Below are positions 45,301 to 56,750 of a stretch of DNA of 64,000 nucleotides, piece after piece. Position 1 is the first letter of the stretch. The number at the start of each line of letters is the position of its first letter. Source of the DNA: Sinonovacula constricta (taxonomy: Eukaryota; Mollusca; Bivalvia; Cardiida; Solecurtidae); the NCBI GenBank assembly GCA_007844125.1, contig CM017567.1:7056821-7120820 (forward strand), written 5' to 3'. The position numbers and the translations under genes were made by a program. Under the pieces are notes generated by a model, which searched no databases, had not been told where the DNA came from, and saw only the letters and a list, made by a program, of their open reading frames with translations.

Positions 45301-48300
45301 ACGCGACAAAACCGGGCTTATGGCATTATGACGTAACACTGGGTAATCCACAATTAAAATGACGTCACTTTTACCGGGTATTTTTACTACGACCTTGACA
45401 GCATGGCTTGGACTATTGTATTTGAAATTGAATGCTGTTGCCTTATTAGAATAGATAACAAACAAGAATAGAGGAGGAACTAGAGGTAAGATTTATTCAT
45501 TATGTTGTGATTACATAATCTTTATATTTAACGTATATATATTGAATCAGATTGAAAAGAGGCTACACAGATCTAAACACGCGTGAATCAAACTTAAATA
45601 GTTTAACAGTTTATAGGCCTACAAGTTTACAGAATTCTTATGATACTTTTGTCATTTCTAACAAAATCATGTTAAAAGTTTTATGAAACGAAATTGAATT
45701 TAAACCATTGTATTTTATATAATCTAGACTAGATTTTGACGGAACCGATGTTGCAGGTTACAGGTTTGTTCAATTTCAACTCATCGACGTGGATGGGTAG
45801 ATTTAACGAAAACATGATTAAGTGTTTCGAGCGACATTAAAATCAGTTCACTATAAATTAAATAGTTATATTTACTCACTAAAAAAATGCTGATTGATTT
45901 TTTATAAACCTGATAAACGTTTTGCCTATAAAATAGATCAATGTCACGTGAACGTGTCTATTTATAACTACGTAGGCTTGTTTATTGATAATTATAAAAT
46001 TAGGCAATTTGGGTATATACAGAGCGCTTAACGTTGTTGGTTAGTCGAACGGTATTCGCTTTACATATCTATCGACGGGGTTGGTGGTTCCCTACCAACC
46101 ACGGCCGCTAATATTTATTTTCTTGCATTTTATTTCATTTAATACACGTCTTGTTTTTAACGAATTAAATAAAACATATTTCTTTCTTGACAACTGTTTA
46201 TTGGGCTTACATTAAAGTGAAACAAAACAAACCCACAAAAAGTAATTAACTTTGTTTGAACACATTTAATATTTAACGACTATTCGTGATAAGTCAAATG
46301 AATGTTACATTATATTGTCGCTTTAAATTAAATAGAAGAAATCCGTTCGCCGTTTCATACAATTATAGTGCAGGGTCCTAGTTCTATTTAAGAGAGGAAC
46401 TAACCATAAACATATCAAGCAATATTTTTATTAAATATTTATAATGCCGCAAAATTGTGTGTCTCCTTACAAGTATATTGTATACACAGAAAAACGAAAG
46501 AAAACGGAATACATGAAATTAATAAGGAAATTATTGATAAACGTTCAAATTTCTTCGAGCAAATGACTGAAATTATAATCAAATAATATGATTGTTTAAA
46601 GTTATAGTGCAACTCTGTAAACTTGTGACGACTTAATTTTCAGTATATTGTATGTTGTTGATACTTTCAGGACAAAACCAAAACCGGTATCTACTTGGGT
46701 CCTTCATATGGCGGACAATGACAGGACAAAACAGCATAATCGGGTACCACATGCAAGTACATGGACTTGTTTTAATTGTTTGCTTTGACTGATTTCTTAG
46801 TATGATTGTCACTTATGACATTCCATTTAATGTATTCACAAGCAAATAAGGGGCGCCCGTTGCCGAGCTCATAGAGTCACAGACCGTTCCACCCGTGAGT
46901 TCGAGTCCCGGTCGAAGCGACAAACATTCATGTCCGGAGGTATTCACATTAACCTACAGTCCACCACTGGACATATATATTTTGCTCCACTAGTAAAAAC
47001 TGGAAATTTTTAAATACGACATTAATTGTATTGGTGCGAGGTGTCTGCAACAAACAAACGAAACAACAACAAACAACAACGACAAAAAGAAAAGAAAAAA
47101 ATGAAACATAGGGGACGCCCGTGGTTTAAGGTTACTGGATAGTGACAAATTTGTTAGTTGCAATCACTCTGAAAAGTTTAGTATAATTTATATATGAGCT
47201 GTAGATTATAAAAATAAAATCAATGGGTTACCATTGAAATAATCATTTTATTGCCTCATGTGTATGGTTGATGTAAACAAGCAATGTTGCCATTTTTAGA
47301 CATTAACTTTATTATATCATATCAACTATATTTTTGTGAAAAAGGTAAACAAGCCTATATGACAGTTTCTAACATTCAGCACAAATAAAGCTTTCATTTA
47401 AAACCAAACAAGGCTATCCCTGAAGTGATAATTACAAAAATATCTCATAATAAATAAAAATAAAATAATTAATTAAACTTAAAAAATATAGAAAAACTAT
47501 CAGAAAATATTTAATTTAGATGCAGAGTTCTTTAAAATTCACATATAGATAGAACTTTTTATTCTGATTAAAGTAAATGCAAAAATGTATTTGTTACCAT
47601 GCAAACTGAAGAGCTATGGCTAATCAAATATTAAAAAAATAATATTTTTAATTAAAAATATGCATAAAATATCACCTATTCTTTATTTGAGATGCAGCAG
47701 TCTTTAAACTTTACACATAGATAGAAATCATTTTGTTGTACATATAAAAAACAAAAAAGGTAGATTTTACCTTGTAAAATTTAAGAATTCGAGCTTATAA
47801 TATGTAAAAAATACAATTTAAAAAAAATATCACTCATATTTCTCTTTTAATGCACCGATCTGAACACTTAACATATAGGTAGAACACATTTTGCTGAATA
47901 AATCAACAACAAAAAAGTAGATTTTTATGGAAAAAATCAGGATGAAAGCGGGTCAAATATAAAAAAAATATATATTTTGCAACAAACTAAACACACAAAC
48001 TGGCATACGTTTTGGATTTAGTTGCAAAAGTCTCAATGCTGTACATAGAAAATAACAATCATCATTATATGATACAGTTCTTCCCAAAACCAGATTCAAG
48101 CAAATTTACAAAAAAGAAAAGTGGCAGAGCCACTATAGGATACCCCCGTGTCCTATTGGACAGAGGGGAGGGGGCGGTGTTAAGGACCAGACAGCCTGAC
48201 AGACGGATCAGAGAATGATAATATTTCTTCATGCATATCTGCAAATAGTGTCTAACATTTGTCTTAAGTTTCATTAAAATCCTTTGAGTGGTAAAAGAGA

Positions 48301-49879
48301 AGTTAACCTAAAAACGATTGTGGACAGTAAGGGGGGTGGGGGTGTCAGAAAGACTGACAGACGGATCTGAAAATAACTGTATTTCAAGATGCACATCTGC
48401 ATATAGTGGCTTTTTTGTGGGGGTATAATTAAACTGTACTCTGGGCTCATAAATAATGAACACATTTCTTCAATTACATGCACAACGCTGTGAATGCGGG
48501 ATAGTTCAAATCTCAACAAATCTGCGCGATCGTCTGTGTAGACGCTCCAAATTCGTCACTATACGCTGGCCTTAATGGTCTAAAGGTTAGAATCGATTAC
48601 TTGCTATTTCTCTGACTCCATAATCCGTCACCTTCCGTGGGTTTGAGTCCCGGTCGGAGTACAAACTTTCATGTGGTCAGGTATTTCAGCTGATCTGCAA
48701 TGCGCTACTGGTTCTACCCAGACATGGGCCATGATTTTTCTCCATAGTAATAGCTGGACGTCGCTATAATGACGATAATTTCGTCGATGCACTTTATTTA
48801 ACTAAACAAACAAAACGGACAGGAATAGGCATATATGTAGAGTTAAAGCCAACAATCATACATAAATATGCATGTAAATATGTTAAACGAGAGTTTATTT
48901 CTTATTTCAGCCCACGCACGTTGTCTTGTGGATCCCGGTTTTATCCACCTTAAATTAAGTACCGAGAAAATGACTGCGAGACTGTTAAGGATCCAGCTGA
49001 CATTGTGAAGCGATCCTCACAGTTCAACTCATCCGTTTTGTATCCCAGGTGTGACTGGAGAGGTTGGAACGGTTTCCTTGGGCAACACTTCAAGGCTTTG
49101 ACAGGATTAAGGTATGGCCATGTTATATGCCGTTAACAATATTTGAAACAATTGGGTTTATATTAAAGAGCTACTCTTAGCAGAAAGGTTAGATTCACAG
49201 ACTCGTAATGTCCCAACCTTTCACTGCATGGGTTATCGTCCCGGTTAGGGAGACAATTGTGATAATGCCTGCGATGCGCCAGAAGTTTCACTTCACAAAC
49301 ATTTATCTACGATTTTCGTCGGCCAAAATTGTTTGACGGCAAAACACGCAAAACAAAATCATTGATATAATCTGATTTGTATTTGTGGCGAGACTTAGAT
49401 TTTAACATAATATTGATTTAAATGCATTTTCAGATTATCAAAACTTCAATTTCACGTCTGGAAAAGCTGGTAATATCAACTTGCGGACCACTCCAGATGA
49501 TAATCAGAGGGAGTTTATGCTATTCAAGGATCCCCAGCAAAAGTTCAGGGATACAGAAATGGCGGGTTGAAGCGTCAGCGCTAACAAGACCTCGAGTGCT
49601 TTGTTAGACAAAATTCAGTTGATATTTTTAATGTTATCTAATTATAACCTGTTACTTAATCCACTTTAACAATACACATCCATATTTTGCAGTTCAATGT
49701 AAACGTTAATAAAACCATATTAGCTTAAATCTTAATTTAGTTGTGTGAGTAAGTTACTCATCCCGATATTATGACGTCAATAACGGTTTAATGCACAAAC
49801 AGCAGTTCTTTTATCAGAAATGGAATAAATAAAAAATACCTATAACTGCAATAAGAAGAAGCACACAGTTCGTCATCAT
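42270..49879 (-). CDS. Type I membrane protein with VSP/furin-like cysteine repeats
   Basis: Four minus-strand exons splice in phase: 49879-49840 (signal peptide), 45070-44072 (cysteine repeats), 42876-42738 (transmembrane) and 42387-42270 (tail, stop TAA). CDS is 1296 nt, 431 residues. Layout: a short signal MMTNCVLLLIAVIG; residues about 14-347 with roughly ten repeats CxxCxxxCxxCxxxxxCxxCxxGYYLxxxxC and one EGF/laminin-like insert (GYYGDYCNNTCRKRC); a 23-residue helix; then a 38-residue polar tail with FYVNTS. This repeat type occurs in furin/PCSK5 cysteine-rich regions, protist variant surface proteins and multi-EGF receptors. I infer a cell-surface adhesion or recognition receptor; the ligand is unknown. 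Intron phases are 1, 1 and 2. No named orthologue recognised. Confidence 0.78.
42388..42737. other. Intron 3 of the cysteine-rich gene
   Basis: AT-rich with no other feature. Donor GTACTC on the minus strand is weak but GT. Confidence 0.6.
42738..42876 (-). CDS. Exon 3: transmembrane helix
   Basis: Reads VNVDSKGTTEIAFS, then the helix GIIAGVAVGALLIGIVLG-IV, then the stop-transfer STQAFKRHNQQ. Glycines are spaced GxxxGxxxGxxxxGxxxG, a glycine-zipper pattern for helix packing. Acceptor CACCTGAAG (weak pyrimidine tract) gives phase 1, completing GAT from exon 2. The positive charges after the helix place the C-terminus in the cytoplasm. Confidence 0.75.
42877..44071. other. Intron 2 of the cysteine-rich gene
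   Basis: AT-rich, with a TA microsatellite at 43978-44003. An open patch at 43636-43696 was considered as an extra exon and rejected on phase. Confidence 0.5.
44072..45070 (-). CDS. Exon 2: cysteine-repeat ectodomain
   Basis: A 999-bp symmetrical phase 1-1 exon, acceptor TTTTTACAG, donor CAG|GTGAGT. It starts GCSTCSDHCLKC and ends SSCAQSQCITSG. About ten cysteine repeats of about 30-35 residues carry the recurrent GYYL turn. Near the C-terminal third an EGF-like module (CNSSACEQTSGKC) interrupts them. In the second repeat one expected Cys is Tyr (codon 44943-44945). Several NxS/T sequons suggest N-glycosylation. Exon phase symmetry would allow duplication without frame damage. Confidence 0.88.
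45071..46849. other. Intron 1 of the cysteine-rich gene, proximal part
   Basis: AT-rich. A tRNA-like stretch at about 46023-46110 is noted but not called. No further exon is needed by the phase. Confidence 0.4.
46850..46990 (+). repeat. SINE-B copy
   Basis: GTGAGTTCGAGTCCCGGTCG (B-box), ACATTCATGTCCGGAGG, TTAACCTACAGTCC and a truncated end. Lies antisense in intron 1. Confidence 0.6.
46991..47499. other. Intron sequence
   Basis: AT-rich; begins with an A-rich SINE tail. GGGGACGCCCGTGGTTTAAGG at 47113 marks a probable left part of the following repeat region. Confidence 0.3.
47500..48060. repeat. Imperfect about 165-bp tandem repeat
   Basis: Four units, each with a GATGCA(G)-AGTCTTTAAA-TTCACATATAGATAGAA-type core at about 47518, 47689, 47850 and 48011 (spacing about 165). 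Diverged; no coding sense. Confidence 0.55.
48085..48420. repeat. Two-copy about 155-bp repeat with CTGACAGACGGATC
   Basis: CTGACAGACGGATC is followed by ATATTTC and ATCTGCA(A/T)ATAGTG at 48197 and again at 48351, each preceded by a G-rich patch. It resembles a mollusc repeat with GACAGACGG runs, known from memory only. Confidence 0.55.
48560..48815 (+). repeat. SINE-B, the most complete copy
   Basis: Head GGTCTAAAGGTTAGAATCG, B-box GGGTTTGAGTCCCGG, CTTTCATGTGGTCAGG, TTTCAGCTGATCTGCAATGC, GGTTCTACCCAGACATGGGC, GGACGTCGCTATAATGACGA and an A/C-rich tail. Confidence 0.75.
49165..49330 (+). repeat. SINE-B, degraded copy
   Basis: Retains AAAGGTTAGATTCACAGACT, CATGGGTTATCGTCCCGGT, CTGCGATGCGCCAG and TTTTCGTCGGCCA in SINE-B order. 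Confidence 0.55.
49434..49570 (+). CDS. Exon-like open frame, unrecognised
   Basis: After a good acceptor (TGCATTTTCAG) a 44-codon frame reads YQNFNFTSGKAGNINLRTTP and then QREFMLFKDPQQKF-RDTEMAG before TGA. Composition is strikingly coding-like, unlike other frames nearby. Entering with two bases (AT) it needs a phase-1 upstream exon, which I did not find; the candidate donor AAG|GTATGG at 49113 is in another phase. It lies on the plus strand within intron 1 of the cysteine-rich gene. Possibly a terminal exon of a nested gene or a relic. Confidence 0.35.
49571..49839. other. Intron 1, distal part
   Basis: No feature seen. Confidence 0.4.
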
Positions 49880-49899
49880 GGAACCTTTAGAGAATTTTC
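49840..49899 (-). CDS. Exon 1: signal peptide of the cysteine-rich gene
   Basis: Coding from ATG at 49879 (a second ATG follows) to G at 49840, giving MMTNCVLLLIAVIG with a phase-1 donor G|GTATTT. The exon begins after an acceptor TTTACAG at 49900-49904, so 49899-49880 is 5' untranslated and an upstream non-coding exon is expected. The hydrophobic core is short but complete. The phase matches exon 2 exactly, the main reason for placing it here despite a 4.8-kb intron. Confidence 0.65.
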
Positions 49900-51744
49900 C
49901 TGTAAACATAAAAATCATTGAAAAATATTTTGAACAGAATGCTACCTTGATATGAATGACAAATTAGGATCGTTGGATTTGTCCATCCATTATTCAAATT
50001 ATTATATATTTTAGTTTATTGAAGGTACATCGATTTAAGGCGATTGGCTGTTAAATAAACTAAACAAAACACAAACAAACAAACAAAACAATATGTAAGT
50101 TTTGCTCGGTTTCTTTTTGAAATAGTTCTATTTCACCTTGTAATTAACCTTAAACTTGTTATTTCGTAGTGCCTCACAGTATGGATGCACGACCTACTGG
50201 ATGCAAAAAATGCAACTGATCTGTTCTGCGCCCGGGATTTAACTAAAACATGTGCCAGGAGATCTCTCTCCGCTAATAATATCTGAACTTGGTTTTGTAG
50301 CTTGTCTTGGTGCAATGTATTTAAAACGTTACATCAAATGACCTGCCTTTGATGAATGAACACCTAATAACGAGAATCCCCATACTCAGTCATAGCTCCA
50401 GTTGGACACAATTGTTCAAAGTCAGAAAAGAACGCGGACCGAGTCGAATTTGACCGAGTGAGCCGAACACATTAACTTAAAGTACAAAATCTTTTAGAGA
50501 AGTGAAATTTTGGCCGCACGTTTATACTTTTAGCTTAGTTTATACAAGTATCAATTATGCATCGAAATTTTATTGCAAAATGTGTGTAACTAGGTTTTGC
50601 TGGAATTATTTGTTTTGTCTTCATTGGCGTATAATTCCACATTGCAAACTTTGAGCGGCAGACTCCTAGAAAAACAGCTTTTTAAAAATTATTGTAATTT
50701 CTTTATAAACACATAAAGCAAATCAGTATAAATATTTTCTGAAGTTTTTCCTTTAATGACATTTATGTTTCAGTAGAAAAGAAATAAGAAACAATTTGAT
50801 TCAACGTGTCCAAATATTTTTGGCCCATGATATTGACTACAATACGCTAAGCATCCACTCGATTGTAACATAAATGTTTTATTCTACTGTATAGATTAAC
50901 TATCCTCCTACTGAAGTTGTTAAGTCGGTTTGAGCATGACTGTTTGGAAACCAACACAGATGTTTAAGTAAGAGCTGTGCATGTTTTAAATTGACTTCAA
51001 AATTGTTAGTAGCAAATTCAATTAAACGCCTTTTATGTCGTAATTAGATTAAAAAAATGACATTTCTGAATTATATCTGTATTATTATCGGTAGAATAAT
51101 GTTTTAAACTATCACGTGCTTATAAATGAATTGATTATTGGTTTATTCTTTATGTATATTTAGTTCACCTGCCATATCTTGAAAATCATAAAAATCATCT
51201 TTATCAGAGCACCAATCATCACAGCAATAGTTCGGTCTGTAAATATGTTATCTGTATATATCTATATCTAAAAATGTTAGCCATTTCATGAAACGGCTAT
51301 TTCACAGAATAGCTGTAACATATAAACACCTTAATAATACAGGTGTAGATTTTTTTATACCAAATCATGTCAAGAGACGATCAATGGTCTCGCTTAAATA
51401 ATTTTCAAACTGGAAAGAATGCATTATATATATTATTTTCACGCAGAAAATGTAAAATGTATTTATGTTTAATTGCGTTAGAAGTCATAAAAGTTAATAT
51501 TTTCAACCGTTGGGAACCGAATTTCAGCATAAATAAAAGAACAGAAGTTTGATTACAGCCTGATTCTACCCGAGAAATTTAGCAAGTTTGCTACACATTA
51601 AACTGTAGTCGATTCAAATTCAAAGTAAAATGTCTAGGAAAGTTAGATTATTGATACGAGATGTATATCAATATTTTCCGGAGGAAAGCTACGTTGTTTT
51701 TCTTCAGATAATTGTGTACGTTTGTTTTATGAAAACGTATAGCC
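49900..51744. other. Intergenic DNA upstream of the cysteine-rich gene
   Basis: AT-rich. It should contain the promoter and the non-coding first exon of the minus-strand gene, but no TATA or initiator could be assigned. Confidence 0.35.
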
Positions 51745-51826
51745 AGTTTTACATATGATGAACACAGACACTTAATTAGTTTTAAATTAAAACTAATTGA
51801 GTGTCTGTGTTCATCATATGTAAAAA
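51745..51826. repeat. Near-perfect 82-bp palindrome
   Basis: The arm AGTTTTACATATGATGAACA continues to CAGACACTTAATTAGTTTT. It is followed, with only about 3 bp at the centre, by its inverse. There is one substitution (TTAATT versus TCAATT) and a one-base length difference. It could form a stem of about 39 bp. Confidence 0.9.
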
Positions 51827-52289
51827 CTACATAATAAGTCTACATAATTGTAGCTCTATCTCTTCGTAATAAAGCCGAACAAACGCAATTAAAGATAATA
51901 ATCCTTAATCAAAATGGATAAGTAATTGCTTCAAACAATGGCTGTTAATTGGCAAATTATTTTACATAAGCTTTAGCACATTTTTAAAACCGTGAAGTTC
52001 ATCAACAAAATTAAAGATAGTATTCGCTAAACAAAATGGATCAGTAGAAGCTTCAAACGTTGACGGTTAATTAGCATGTTATTATACATACCATCATGCT
52101 TAAGCACATTTCTAAAACCGTGAAGCCAAATATACGATACTGCGTGTCACCACCTGTCGATAATCCGTTACACCTGCGTATGCGTGAAAGCACACTGACA
52201 TGACAGCAGAAAGATAACTTAGCAAAATGGCTAAAACATTTAATTAAGTGTTTAAAATTTTACATTTTTAAGCGAATATCCGGATACCA
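51827..52289. other. Intergenic DNA
   Basis: A weak direct repeat (AAAATGGAT-AGTA, GCTTCAAAC, GGCTGTTAATT / GACGGTTAATT) at about 51910 and 52035. Nothing else. Confidence 0.35.
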
Positions 52290-52352
52290 AAGTTGATTCG
52301 GATATCCGATGATTCGAACGGATATCCGGATATCCGTTGACATCCCTAGTTT
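52290..52352. mobile_element. Probable DNA-transposon terminus
   Basis: Repeated CGGATATCCG words lead to a terminal CCGTTGACATCCCTAG. This is like the ends of invertebrate hAT/MITE families with GATATCC subterminal repeats. The opposite end was not located. Confidence 0.4.
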
Positions 52353-55300
52353 TAATATATGGATAATAACAGTTATTGTCTTGATGTATACAAATGTGTA
52401 AAATAGTATACTATAATACCTTTATATAAATTTTATAATCGTTGGAAACACTTAAAACATTTAAACAAACACAAGTACATAGAATATCTGACACGAAAAT
52501 TAAATACAGACATGTATTAGAACAGTTCAGGAAATAAATTAGTCTCGTCAAACAAATGCCACATTATTTAAATTTGTTTCTTTTACCTTGGCATACTACA
52601 TATGCATAGATCTAATATGTATCCGTGATTGTTGTAGCGTATTGGTGGATCAACTCTTATGAAGTGCGACAATACGACATGTTTTTGTTTTATTCCACAG
52701 AGTGATATTGTAGGACCAAAATCACATTTTCATGTAGTCACTATTTTTGTAATTTCGGAAGAGATAATAGCTGCATGCGTCCTTTAGTCTATCTGGTGGA
52801 TTGATATAAAATAGCATAAGGATAGCAACTTGATTGTTTAAGCTTTTGAAAAACAGTGACAGTTCATAGCTCATGTCTTCAAGACTTTAATCTTGTTTGT
52901 TAAGCACCACTGGGAAACACGTGAATTGGGTCAGTGATCAGCCACGACACATCTTCCAGCAAGTCTTTGGAAAAGATCGGTCTTGCTGAAGGCGATTAAA
53001 CCAGCTTTGCTGCTAATATCATTGTTCTGCTATAGGCAAAAATCATTATCATCTTCAAATCTTTGGGTTTTTTTAGGGGGGTGGGGCGGTGGTTGGGGTT
53101 CGTTTGCTCTTCCAGAGTTACAAGAAAGCTGGAATTTAGACGCATTGGCTATGTATTATCTTCTAGGCCGAGATATTTGCAATATCCCGCGCAGAGATCA
53201 CGGCCTTCTGAAGCAGGTTATCTAATGACATAGGTCATTGGTATCATCTCAGCATCTCAGTCTGAAGCTACTGCAAGCGTTCTGAGAGTTATGGCGATGT
53301 CGGGATTTTTGAATTCATATCACAAGGGTGTTATAGGTAGTCGTGAATTTCAAAAGCAATTTATTTTGGTCGAATCCGGTAGCAAGTATGGGAATTTAGT
53401 TTAGACCTAACTTAAGTTAAATTGCAAAATCTTGTAGAAAGTATAGAATGTTTTTAAATTTAGTTTCTATTATCAGATGATAGTGACTCTGATGTAACTT
53501 TTGTCTCATTGTATAATCTATGTTTTAGAAAAGGTGTTTGTTTACATCTGAAGACTTGCCTACTTTTAATGCGTTGAACATTGGACTTACTACGGAATAA
53601 TTTTACCCACTGTTTGCACACCTGTAATCGCGCACAGGATCAAACTTTCACTGCCCAATCAGCGCTTGATTATTATTGATATTTGTCTTTGTTGTTGATA
53701 GTAAATTAGAAAAAGCACACATACTGCAGCTTGTGACATTACTTGAAAATGGGTGTAGATCGGATATCCGAAGTGGATAGTTATCGTCACTTTGACAACT
53801 ATTGCTTTGTAGACTACAATCACTTAGACAGAGTTACATACTTTAACTGTAAACTCCACAAAAGACATTCCTCAGTTTATTAAATGTTGATAGCATGCGA
53901 GATTTGAATCATTTTACATTTAAGCGGATTTACTACCATGCTGTACTCCCAAGAGCCCTCTATGATTGTGAAAGTCTTTACAGTTTGAGCTAACTCAGTT
54001 AAAGCTGAATAGGCCCTTATGGTCAAGGCTGTTTAGTGTATCCTTTTAGCTGAACCGTTAAAGCAGTCAAATAGTGCTTGCCAAGTTTCAATGAACACAG
54101 CTGAATTTTATTTACAGAGCAGATAGCTATTTTTATTTATATTGCATTTAAATTTTGACATAGCACCTTTAGCCGGAAATGCCTCTTTAGTAACATTATT
54201 CGCGACGAGAAATTTAAATGTGTCGATATTAATTATAATGAAAAGTTAATTTGGCCGTAAATCAGGCGCCATATAAAACGATAGTTGACAAGGTCTTTGT
54301 ATTAAGTCAGTACAAATATACTGAAGCAAAATACAATAGTATTTATATGACAGTTGAATGCAATCATGATTTGCTTGGCCTCATAAAGTAATGCATTGTG
54401 ATAATAAATAAAGATAATGTAATTTTAACATCAAATATGGGCCATGTTACTTGAGACTGAGAAATATCGCATGTCTAAATATGTTTTATTTACTCGTTGC
54501 CAAAGCCAACTAGATAGCTTATGCATAATCATATCATCAAAATTTAACTCAATTATGAGGCAGTTACAGAGTCAAATGTTTCTCTGTAGGACCACTGGAT
54601 TAAGTCTGCTATTGTTCGCACATCAGCGAATATCTTAACATTTCACTTTACCAAATCCTAATGGTATACAAACTTGAATTACACAATTTTAAATTAACAC
54701 AATTTAATGATATTCGATTTTTGCTTGTGGCTTAAAATGAATTTTCTTTTTAAATATAGTTGCACATATACCCGTAATTTTCATTGATGACACTCATGTC
54801 CATGTAATATATAACGTCAACCAAATTACTCGTCAGTCAATTTAATCAGATAGAGATACATGTACTCTTTCCATTTGCATTCACGTCTAGATCAAAGGAC
54901 GCCTAAAGATTATATTCGACCGCACACGTTTTAGTTAAACTTCACATGTATGGCCCGCTGTTATTTAAAACATAGTAGAACTATAACGGTTCTATTTGTT
55001 TGCGTCTATTTTGTTTGTTGACGACTTGTTTTCTATTCAGTTTTGGTTGATATTAAGCAATTTCAATTGGCACATCAATGTATGCGTATTTCCTTGTAAA
55101 AAAGAAAATTATCGTATTTACGTTTGCAAGTCATATTGCATGCCCTGTAGAGAAGACTGAGGAAGCATTTCCAATAAAGATATGTCCATATTGAACATAT
55201 TTAACAGCTGTGTCAGAAAATGTTTGATACAATGATGACATGAGAGGGTAAAACTTGTTCCTGTTTATGACCCAGACTTTGAAAAACATACTAAATTAGT

Positions 55301-56539
55301 CATTCTAATGAAGCATATTTTCTATTGTCGCTGACAAGAAAAAGTGTTATTGTAAATTCAACAACATAAATAATGGGGTAAGATATAATATGAAATATAT
55401 ATGTATATATACATACTTAGCTATATCATCACTAGAAAATATATTCAGTACATATTTGATCAAAACAGTAACACAGATATAAATATAAGGTTTATAGGTC
55501 TACAAAAACATTCACCTTAAATTATTATCCACTGACCGCTTATCCCTGCACTACAATCAATGTCTAATCAACCAGTATCTGCGACTTATGTTTTTCAAAC
55601 AAATACATCATGTGATGCATCCAGTGATAATTGAGGAAGTTTAGAACGCTTGTCTTTGATGGTTTCACTTTCGAGTTTCAGTTTAGTCACTGCTGGACTA
55701 AAAAGCCTCTCTTTTTTGAAAATCACAAACCATAGGTCTTACCAAGATTAGTCGAGAAAAGCTGCTCCCTAAAGGCATAATGCACGTGTTCATCGTAACT
55801 TAATCGGAGTCGTATTAGACTGTAAGAGGTCGGGGCTTGACAGCACTGCTACAGAGGACACACTGTATGGTTCCCGATTTCAATATACATATACAACACC
55901 TCTTTTGTTGTCGTTGTACATATATTCCCAAATTACCAGATTATCATGCCGTATTTTGTCAGCCAATTACTTACCTAGCTATGGCGTGGAACACGATCTC
56001 GTGTAGTTTGACCTCACGTACACATCGGATTCCGAAGGAGCGTACTTTATACTTGTTGATAATGCTAACACAGTCAACGTGGTTTGCTTTGACAATACCC
56101 TTACCTGGATCGCGTGAATTTACTCTTTCTGTCCTAAGTCGTGCCATGTCTTAGAGATGCAGATCGCAGTAGATAAACGCCGAAACTTGAGTCATTCAGA
56201 GACACGGTAAACATTTAAACGCGGTGGCATTTCGGTTTATTGATATCGATATCATTTTATCCTTTTATGCTGACAAGCCTAGATCTCATTAATTAATTTT
56301 CGGTTTTTGTATTCCTCATTTTGACACCGAGGGGTTGGATATAGTTGAACAATGCATCTTTTTTGAAATTCATATGCCGTACACTCAATGAAACGTCTTT
56401 TTTCGATTAGCTATATAAGATAATAATCAGATAATAAAGTTTGTAAATATAGAACACTGCAACGTAGTATGCGTGTTCTCGCTTTACACCTTGCACGACA
56501 ACACCCATAATGACGTATGCATTCTTAATTTCCATATCA
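52353..56539. other. Intergenic DNA
   Basis: No gene supported. A G-rich stretch (GGGGGGTGGGGCGGTGG at about 53077-53095) could form a G-quadruplex. A lone CGGATATCCG is at about 53760. Confidence 0.35.
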
Positions 56540-56750
56540 TTTTCCGCACATAGTAATAACTCCTCTGACTGCTTAGTCTCTCACCGAGTGGGTTTGAGTC
56601 GCGGTCGGGGCGAAGTACTTAATGTAAGAAGGTCTTCCGGTGGTTCTACCCAGACATTTGTTTGTTCCAGACATTTCCTCCACAAATATCTGGGCGTTGA
56701 TATAATGATCATAATTGATCACCGCGATGTATTTAAACAACAACAAAAAA
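56540..56750 (+). repeat. SINE-B copy
   Basis: GTGGGTTTGAGTCGCGGTCGG, GGTCTTCCGGTGGTTCTACC, CCAGACATTTG and GGGCGTTGATATAATGATCA in SINE-B order, with an AAC-rich tail. Confidence 0.7.

Noticed and set aside
46023..46110. tRNA-like stretch with a GGTTGGTGGTTCCC loop
   Set aside because: No consistent cloverleaf could be drawn and the B-box is poor. Possibly an old SINE head, too weak to list.
46665..46760. Coding-looking stretch with a repeated GGACAAAAC word
   Set aside because: Short, with no consistent frame or splice signals.
52290..53780. Complete transposon between GATATCC-rich ends
   Set aside because: Only one convincing terminus (52352) was found; the CGGATATCCG at about 53760 lacks the terminal CATCCCTAG motif.
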